A stretch of 64,000 bases of DNA from Asanoa siamensis (GTDB lineage: Bacteria; Actinomycetota; Actinomycetes; Mycobacteriales; Micromonosporaceae): contig NZ_BONE01000007.1 of the NCBI RefSeq assembly GCF_016862555.1, positions 1-64,000 on the forward strand, in the 5' to 3' direction. Positions 59,652 through 64,000 of the stretch are shown here, one piece after another. Made by a program: the position numbers and the translations under genes. The notes beneath the pieces are model-generated. The model saw only the letters and a list, made by a program, of their open reading frames with translations. It did not search any database and was not told the origin of the DNA. How positions within the stretch are numbered: the stretch's first letter is position 1; every line of letters begins with the position of its first letter.

Positions 59652-60853
59652 CGCGCCACCCGCAGGATGACCGTGGTGCCGGAGCCGGGCGCGCTGTCGA
59701 TCGAGACGGTGCCGCCCGTCGCGGCCAGCCGGTCGCGCATGGCGGCGAGCCCGAACCCACCGTCGCGCCTGGCCGGGTCGAAAGGGTCGGAAGGGTCGGA
59801 AGGGTCGAAACCCCGGCCGTCGTCGGCGACCCGGACCGTCACCCGGTCGTCCGCGGCGCTGATCGTCAGCCGGACGGCGTTGGCGCCCGCGTGCCGGGCG
59901 ACGTTGGCCAGCGCCTCCTGCACCCCGCGCAGCAGCGCGTGCGCCGTGTCGGCACCGACGTCGCCGGGGTCGCCCAGGACGCGCACCTCGACGGGCAGGC
60001 CCGTGTCGTGCGACCAGCGGTGGGCCGCCACCCGGGTGGCGGCGACCAGGCCGTCGTCCAACGTGTCCGGACGGATCGCCTGCACGGCCGCCCGCATCTC
60101 GCCGAGCCCGTCCCGGGCGGCGGCGACCGCCCGGGTCAGGTGCCCCCGGGCGCGGGCGCCGTCGGTGTCCAGCGACCGCTGTGCCGCCTCGAGCTGGGTG
60201 ACGACACCGACCATCAGTTGCGCCACCGTGTCGTGCACCTCGCCGGCCAGCCGCTGCCGTTCGGCCAGTACGCCCTCGCGGCGCGCGGACGCCGCGAGCT
60301 CGGCCCGTGCGGCCGCCAGCGCGCGCAACGCCTCCCGCCGGCGCAGGCCCTGCCGGGCGATCAGGTGGACGAACGCGCCGACCGCCAGCGACACGACCAC
60401 CGTGCCGAGCAGCTCGACGACGCTGAACCCGGCGCCGGTCAGGTCGCGGACGCGTAACCCGATGAGCACGACGACGACCGCCGCGGCGACCATGCCCCAC
60501 CGCCCGGCGAGGACGAAGGCCTGCGGGATCAGCCCGTAGATGCCGAGGGTGAGCGCCTCGCCGAGTCCGAAGAGGACCAGCACGCCGGCGCAGCTGCCGG
60601 CCAGGGCCAGCAGGCCGCGCCGCAGCGGCAGGTCGACGCCGGGCCGGTGGGCGGGCAGCACGATCGCGGCATGCCAGGCGACGGTCGCCAGCGTCAGCCC
60701 CCAGACGACCGGCCATCGGTCGGGGGTCGTGCCCAGCACCGCCGCGCCGACCAGCATCAGGTAGAAGAGCCCGTGCCAGGCCAGGTCCGCGTGGTCCCAC
60801 ACGTCGCGCTCCACCGCCGGGTCAGCCCGCACCCGACCAGCCTGCCGGATCAT
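59648..60853 (-). CDS. Sensor histidine kinase (HisKA_3)
   Basis: A 401-aa kinase with about five membrane helices (residues 25-167), a HisKA_3 domain with His207 (LAGEVHDTVAQLMVGVV) and an HATPase with EALANVARHAGA and VADDGRGFDP. After the G1 box lies a repeated DPSDPSDPFDP tract encoded by GGGTCGGAA-type nonamer repeats (59780-59808), an unusual hinge likely to vary in length. ATG 60853 overlaps the permease stop by 1 nt. Partner of the regulator encoded next. Confidence 0.92.
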   Translation of the reverse strand: MIRQAGRVRADPAVERDVWDHADLAWHGLFYLMLVGAAVLGTTPDRWPVVWGLTLATVAWHAAIVLPAHRPGVDLPLRRGLLALAGSCAGVLVLFGLGEALTLGIYGLIPQAFVLAGRWGMVAAAVVVVLIGLRVRDLTGAGFSVVELLGTVVVSLAVGAFVHLIARQGLRRREALRALAAARAELAASARREGVLAERQRLAGEVHDTVAQLMVGVVTQLEAAQRSLDTDGARARGHLTRAVAAARDGLGEMRAAVQAIRPDTLDDGLVAATRVAAHRWSHDTGLPVEVRVLGDPGDVGADTAHALLRGVQEALANVARHAGANAVRLTISAADDRVTVRVADDGRGFDPSDPSDPFDPARRDGGFGLAAMRDRLAATGGTVSIDSAPGSGTTVILRVAR

Positions 60854-61590
60854 CACGACCAACGGAACAGCCGGGTGGCCGCCGCGGCGCAGACCGCCGC
60901 TGTCGCGATGCCGACGCCGAGCGCGGTGCCGTCGACCTCGCCGTGCCACCACGCCGCGCGCAGGCCGTCGACCAGGTAGCTGAACGGCAGCCAGTCGTTG
61001 ATCGCGCGGACCGCGGCCGGCAGCCCTTCCTCGGGGATCACGGCGCCGGACACGAACAGGGCGGGGAAATAGAGCGCCGCGCCGATCGCCTGCGCCGAGC
61101 GGGTGGTCGGTGCGCGACCGGCGATCAGGAACCCGACGCCGAGCACCGCCGCCAGCGCGGTCGACAGGGCCAGCACGAACGGCGCCAGCACGGGCAGCCG
61201 GGCCCCGAACGCGACGACCGCGAGCCCGGTCAGCAGCACCAGGCCGATGACCGTGACGAGGGCCTGCAGGCCCGCCTGGGCGGCCAGCACCTGCCAGGAC
61301 CGGATCGGGCTGACCCGCAACCGGCGCAGCACGCCGCGCTCGCGGTAGCCGGCGACCGTCTCGGGGAGCACCATCAGGCCGGCGGTGAGGATGACCATCA
61401 CGATCAGGCCCGGCGTTATGCCGTCGGCCGTGGTCAGGCCCGCCTCCCGCAGGGCCGGCCACGGTGTGTTGCCGGCGTTGATGGACACCAGCAGCACGGG
61501 CAGGGCAAGCGTGAAGAACACGTTGGCCGGCTCGCGCAGGAACATGGCGAGCTCGATCCGGATGCTGACGAGCAGGAGGCGCACAGTCAT
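60853..61590 (-). CDS. ABC-2 type permease
   Basis: A 245-aa membrane subunit with six helices. FLREPANVFFTLALPVLLV opens helix 1 and YRERGVLRRLRVSPIRSWQVLAAQ is the coupling segment; IPEEGLPAAVRAINDWLPFSYLVDGLR before the last helix is typical of drug/lipid ABC-2 exporters. Coupled to the ATPase gene by ATGA (61587-61590) and to the kinase gene by a 1-nt overlap. Confidence 0.9.
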   Translation of the reverse strand: MTVRLLLVSIRIELAMFLREPANVFFTLALPVLLVSINAGNTPWPALREAGLTTADGITPGLIVMVILTAGLMVLPETVAGYRERGVLRRLRVSPIRSWQVLAAQAGLQALVTVIGLVLLTGLAVVAFGARLPVLAPFVLALSTALAAVLGVGFLIAGRAPTTRSAQAIGAALYFPALFVSGAVIPEEGLPAAVRAINDWLPFSYLVDGLRAAWWHGEVDGTALGVGIATAAVCAAAATRLFRWS

Positions 61591-62267
61591 TCCCTTCCGA
61601 CCAGCGTGAAGTACGCGGACTCGAGGTCGAGGGCGGCGGGCGTGTCCAGGGCGACGAGCCGGCCGCCGGCCAGCACGGCGACCCGGTCGCAGAGCGCGGC
61701 CACCTCGGCCAGGTCGTGCGAGACCAGCACCACGGTGCCGCCCCGCGCGCGCAGCCGGCGCACCAGCGCCCAGGTCTCCTGGCGCGCCTCGGGGTCGAGC
61801 CCGGCGGTGATCTCGTCGAGGAACACCAGGTCCGGGTCGTTGACGAGGGCGAGCGCGATGAACAGCCGCTGCCGCTGGCCCCCGGAGAGCGAGCCGAACG
61901 CCGCCCGCGCGCGGTCCGCCAGGCCCCACTCGTCGAGCAGGCCCTGCCACGGTCGCCGCCGCCCGTACGCGGTCGCGAACAGCGTCATCGCCTCGCCCAC
62001 CCGCATCCGGTCCGGCAACGCCGCCTGCTGGAGCTGCACGCCGATCCGCGCGCGGACCGCCGGCGTCGCCGGATCGCCGCCCAGCACCCGGATCCGGCCC
62101 GCGTCCGGAGCACGCAACCCGGTCAGGCACTCGACGGTCGTGGTCTTGCCCGCGCCGTTGCGCCCGACGATCCCGAACACCTCGCCCCGGTCGACGGCGA
62201 AGCTGACACCGTCCACGGCGGACAGTCCGCCGTACCGCTTGGTCAGTCCCGATATCTCGATCACCAT
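61587..62267 (-). CDS. ABC transporter ATP-binding protein
   Basis: A 226-aa ABC ATPase: Walker A GRNGAGKTTT, Q-loop IGVQLQQAALP, signature LSGGQRQRL, Walker B LVFLDEITAG (Glu-Ile in place of the usual Glu-Pro), switch His in LVSHDLAE. It lacks the C-terminal extension of the other exporter ATPase in this window (21781). First gene of the ATPase-permease-kinase-regulator operon. GACGAT lies 6 nt before the ATG, a possible weak leaderless promoter. Confidence 0.92.
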   Translation of the reverse strand: MVIEISGLTKRYGGLSAVDGVSFAVDRGEVFGIVGRNGAGKTTTVECLTGLRAPDAGRIRVLGGDPATPAVRARIGVQLQQAALPDRMRVGEAMTLFATAYGRRRPWQGLLDEWGLADRARAAFGSLSGGQRQRLFIALALVNDPDLVFLDEITAGLDPEARQETWALVRRLRARGGTVVLVSHDLAEVAALCDRVAVLAGGRLVALDTPAALDLESAYFTLVGRE

Positions 62268-62347
62268 GCGTCGATCGTCGCCGCGGAACGGGCCGGCGGG
62301 GTCGTGCGGTGGATGGCCGGGTTCGTCGTCCATCCGGAGGACACCGG

Positions 62348-63517
62348 TCAGGAGGGCGCCACCTCGAGGGCGCCGCGGCGGCCGGCCGCCCAGACCGCCA
62401 GGGCCACGCCGCTGCACGCCATGCCTGCCGCCGTCACGGCCGGCCAACCGCCCGCCGACCACAGGGTCGTGGCCGCGGCCGAGCCCAGGGCGCCGCCGAC
62501 GAAGTTGGTGACCACGAAGGCCGTGTTGATGCGGCTGCGGGCCTCGTCGGTGACGTCGAAGAGGCGGGCCCGGTTGAGCAGCGAGCTGGTCTGCAGCGCG
62601 ACGTCCAGGGCCAGGATCGCGACCACCAGCAGCGGCACCGAGTCGCCCGCGAGACCGATCAGGACGAACGAGAGCAGGGCGAGCAGCCAGGCCGCGCCCT
62701 GGGCCGGCAGCGACCAGCCGCGGTCGTGCAGGCGGCCGCCGCGCTGGCCCGCCAGCACACCCGCGAGGCCCGCCAGGCCGAACAGGCCGATCACCATGGG
62801 GGAGTAGCCGAACGGCGGGGCGCTGAGCCGGAACGTCAGCGCCGTCCAGAACATCGCGAAGACCGCGAAGCCGAGCGCGCCCAGCAGCAGTGTCCAGCGG
62901 ACCGCGCGGTCGCGCAGCGCCACCGTGGCCACCGATGCGAGCAGCGCGGGGTAGGGCAGGCGGGCCTTGGGCGTCAGCGGCGGGAGCACCCGGAAGAGCA
63001 CCACCGCGAGCAGGACCACGACCACGGCGGCGGCCGCGTAGATCGTGCGCCAGCCGGTCGTGCCCGCGACGAGGCCGCTGACGGTCCTGGCGGTGAGGAT
63101 GCCCGTCAGGATGCCCGAGCCGACCACCCCGACGACCTGGCCCCGGCGCGCGGGCGGAGCCAGGTCACCGGCGAGCGGGGTGAGGATCTGGCCCGCGACC
63201 GTCGTCAGGCCGAGCAGCGCGGTCGCCGCCAGCAGCACGCCGATGGTGGGCGCGACCGCACAGCACACGAGGGCGACGGCGGAACAGAGGAGCATCCCGG
63301 GTACGAGCCGGCGGCGGTCGACGACGTCGCCGAGCGGGACGATCAGCAGGACGCCGACCGCGTACCCGACCTGGGTCGAGGTGATCAGCCAGCCCGCGCT
63401 CGTCGGGGACGCGCCAAGCGAGCGCGCGATCAGGTCGAGCAGCGGCTGCGCCCAGTAGAGGTTGCCGATCGCGACACCGGCGGCCACCGCGAACAGGACC
63501 GTCAGCCGGCGGTCCAT
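62348..63517 (-). CDS. MFS transporter, second of a homologous pair
   Basis: A 389-aa paralogue of the MFS protein at 57837; the first 40 residues are nearly the same (MDRRLTVLFAVAAGVAIGNLYWAQPLLDLIARSLG) and loop 2-3 (PLGDVVDRRRLVPG) matches. ATG 63517 is preferred over GTG 63529 by comparison with that paralogue. The pair flanks the ABC/two-component module in direct orientation. Probably a drug exporter. Confidence 0.88.
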   Translation of the reverse strand: MDRRLTVLFAVAAGVAIGNLYWAQPLLDLIARSLGASPTSAGWLITSTQVGYAVGVLLIVPLGDVVDRRRLVPGMLLCSAVALVCCAVAPTIGVLLAATALLGLTTVAGQILTPLAGDLAPPARRGQVVGVVGSGILTGILTARTVSGLVAGTTGWRTIYAAAAVVVVLLAVVLFRVLPPLTPKARLPYPALLASVATVALRDRAVRWTLLLGALGFAVFAMFWTALTFRLSAPPFGYSPMVIGLFGLAGLAGVLAGQRGGRLHDRGWSLPAQGAAWLLALLSFVLIGLAGDSVPLLVVAILALDVALQTSSLLNRARLFDVTDEARSRINTAFVVTNFVGGALGSAAATTLWSAGGWPAVTAAGMACSGVALAVWAAGRRGALEVAPS

Positions 63518-63563
63518 GGCGGGTTGCACCCCGACATGCTCGCGTGTGTCGCCGGAAAAGCGA

Positions 63564-63587
63564 AAGGCCCGGCCGAAGCCGGGCCTT
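63564..63587 (-). terminator. Intrinsic terminator of the E2 gene
   Basis: On the minus strand AAGGCCCGGC, loop TTCG, GCCGGGCCTT forms a perfect 10-bp stem with a stable tetraloop, followed by TCGCTTTTCC. It lies 12 nt after the stop of the acyltransferase gene. Confidence 0.9.
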
Positions 63588-63598
63588 CCACAGGGAGA

Positions 63599-64000
63599 TC
63601 AGAGACCGAGCTCGGCCTCGAAGTTGCCGGCCTCGAGCCGCTCCTTGATCGCGGTCAGGAACCGGGCCGCGTCGGCGCCGTCGACGATCCGGTGGTCGTA
63701 CGACAGCGACAGGTAGACCATCGAGCGCGGCACGATGACCTCGCCCAGGTCGGGGTCGTTGACGACGACCGCCCGCTTGACCACCGCGCCCGTGCCCAGG
63801 ATGGCGACCTGGGGCTGGTTGATGATCGGGGTGTCGATGAGCGCGCCCCGGCTGCCGGTGTTGGTCAGCGTGAACGTGCCGCCCGACAGCTCGTCCGGGC
63901 TGATCTTGTTGGCCCGGGTGCGCTCGGCGACGTCGGCGATCCGCCGGGCCAGGCCGGCCAGGTTGAGGTCGCCCGCGTCCTTGATGACCGGGACGACCAG
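63599..64000 (-). CDS. sucB: 2-oxo-acid dehydrogenase E2 dihydrolipoamide acyltransferase, C-terminal part
   Basis: The last 133 codons of an E2 acyltransferase; the N-terminus, including the lipoyl domains, lies beyond the window. The trimer-forming catalytic domain is recognised by [30 protein letters not shown] and the active-site motif [16 protein letters not shown]. It transfers acyl groups in the pyruvate or 2-oxoglutarate dehydrogenase complex and carries the lipoyl group made by LipB/LipA. Which complex (sucB or dlaT) cannot be told from this fragment. Terminator at 63564. Confidence 0.93.
   Translation of the reverse strand: MVVPVIKDAGDLNLAGLARRIADVAERTRANKISPDELSGGTFTLTNTGSRGALIDTPIINQPQVAILGTGAVVKRAVVVNDPDLGEVIVPRSMVYLSLSYDHRIVDGADAARFLTAIKERLEAGNFEAELGL

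Noticed and set aside
59780-59808. GGGTCGGAA nonamer repeats considered as a CRISPR-like or minisatellite array
   Set aside because: They encode an in-frame DPSDPSDPFDP hinge inside the kinase and lack spacers.
1-64000. Search for tRNA, rRNA, integrase, transposase or CRISPR-Cas genes
   Set aside because: None seen by eye: no cloverleaf with CCA-type ends, no DDE or tyrosine recombinase motifs, no regular repeat-spacer pattern.

Overview
This is a high-GC (roughly 70-73%) actinobacterial chromosome segment, most consistent with the Micromonosporaceae (Actinoplanes/Micromonospora-like) or a close relative. Indicators are the arrangement of glnA2, glnE, glnA1, DUF4191, lipA, lipB, SDR39U1-type epimerase and E2 acyltransferase genes, an F420-dependent reductase, a GlnR-type box at glnA1, large LuxR-family (LAL) regulators, and many start codons lying 6-7 nt after a TANNNT -10 hexamer (leaderless transcripts). 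The genus is inferred; no rRNA or tRNA is present.

Layout. 1-5255: unknown protein (runs off the left edge), secreted GH18 chitinase, DUF3311/SSS symporter operon behind a hairpin that masks its ribosome binding site, TSUP exporter. 5292-5709: RNase P RNA. 5710-9286: an accessory island with visibly lower GC holding structured non-coding DNA, a 58-aa membrane peptide and a tightly coupled three-gene cassette ending in a ComEC-like metallo-beta-lactamase protein. Its right edge runs into the 3' end of a VOC gene whose operon partner cutA is frameshifted. 10057-18294: small housekeeping and accessory genes (zinc-ribbon, deaminase, CPBP protease, aldo/keto reductase, MarR, lysine-rich histone-like protein, RNB nuclease, NADPH:F420 reductase, metal-receptor protein, panB). 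18396-31881: nitrogen and NAD block (nadE, glnA2, a DesK/DesR-like ABC module, orphan NIT-domain protein, LD-carboxypeptidase, amidotransferase, glnE). 31881-42067: PLP decarboxylase, lipoprotein, MFS, an autoregulated HTH gene, a LAL regulator, DUF4191 and glnA1 with a four-box GlnR-type site. 42143-54400: small repeat proteins, lipA, a T-box-controlled archaeal-type aspartyl-tRNA synthetase, lipB, a membrane glycosyltransferase-like protein, a CooC-like ATPase pair, a PHB depolymerase-like esterase, a coiled-coil membrane protein and an epimerase. 54465-64000: a frameshifted LAL regulator, a second ABC/two-component module bracketed by two homologous MFS genes, and the 3' end of a dihydrolipoamide acyltransferase gene.

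How the genes work together. GlnA1 carries the adenylylation tyrosine that GlnE modifies, and its promoter has a GlnR-type box, so nitrogen assimilation is controlled at two levels. LipB and LipA make the lipoyl cofactor carried by the E2 protein encoded at the right edge. Both ABC modules place a transporter next to the two-component pair that probably controls it. The core lipoyl/glutamine synthetase neighbourhood known from Mycobacterium is present but has been opened up by insertions of transporters, regulators and repeats.

Most notable observations: a T-box leader with an apparent Asp (GAC) specifier and an SD-sequestering switch before aspS2; the uncharacterised three-gene MBL cassette and its island boundary; a dispersed palindromic intergenic repeat (four copies); the 12-bp RBS-masking hairpin; twin GTCAAC-N5-GTTGAC boxes in and before one HTH gene; and a 31-bp near-perfect inverted repeat plus direct repeats at 57.2-57.7 kb.
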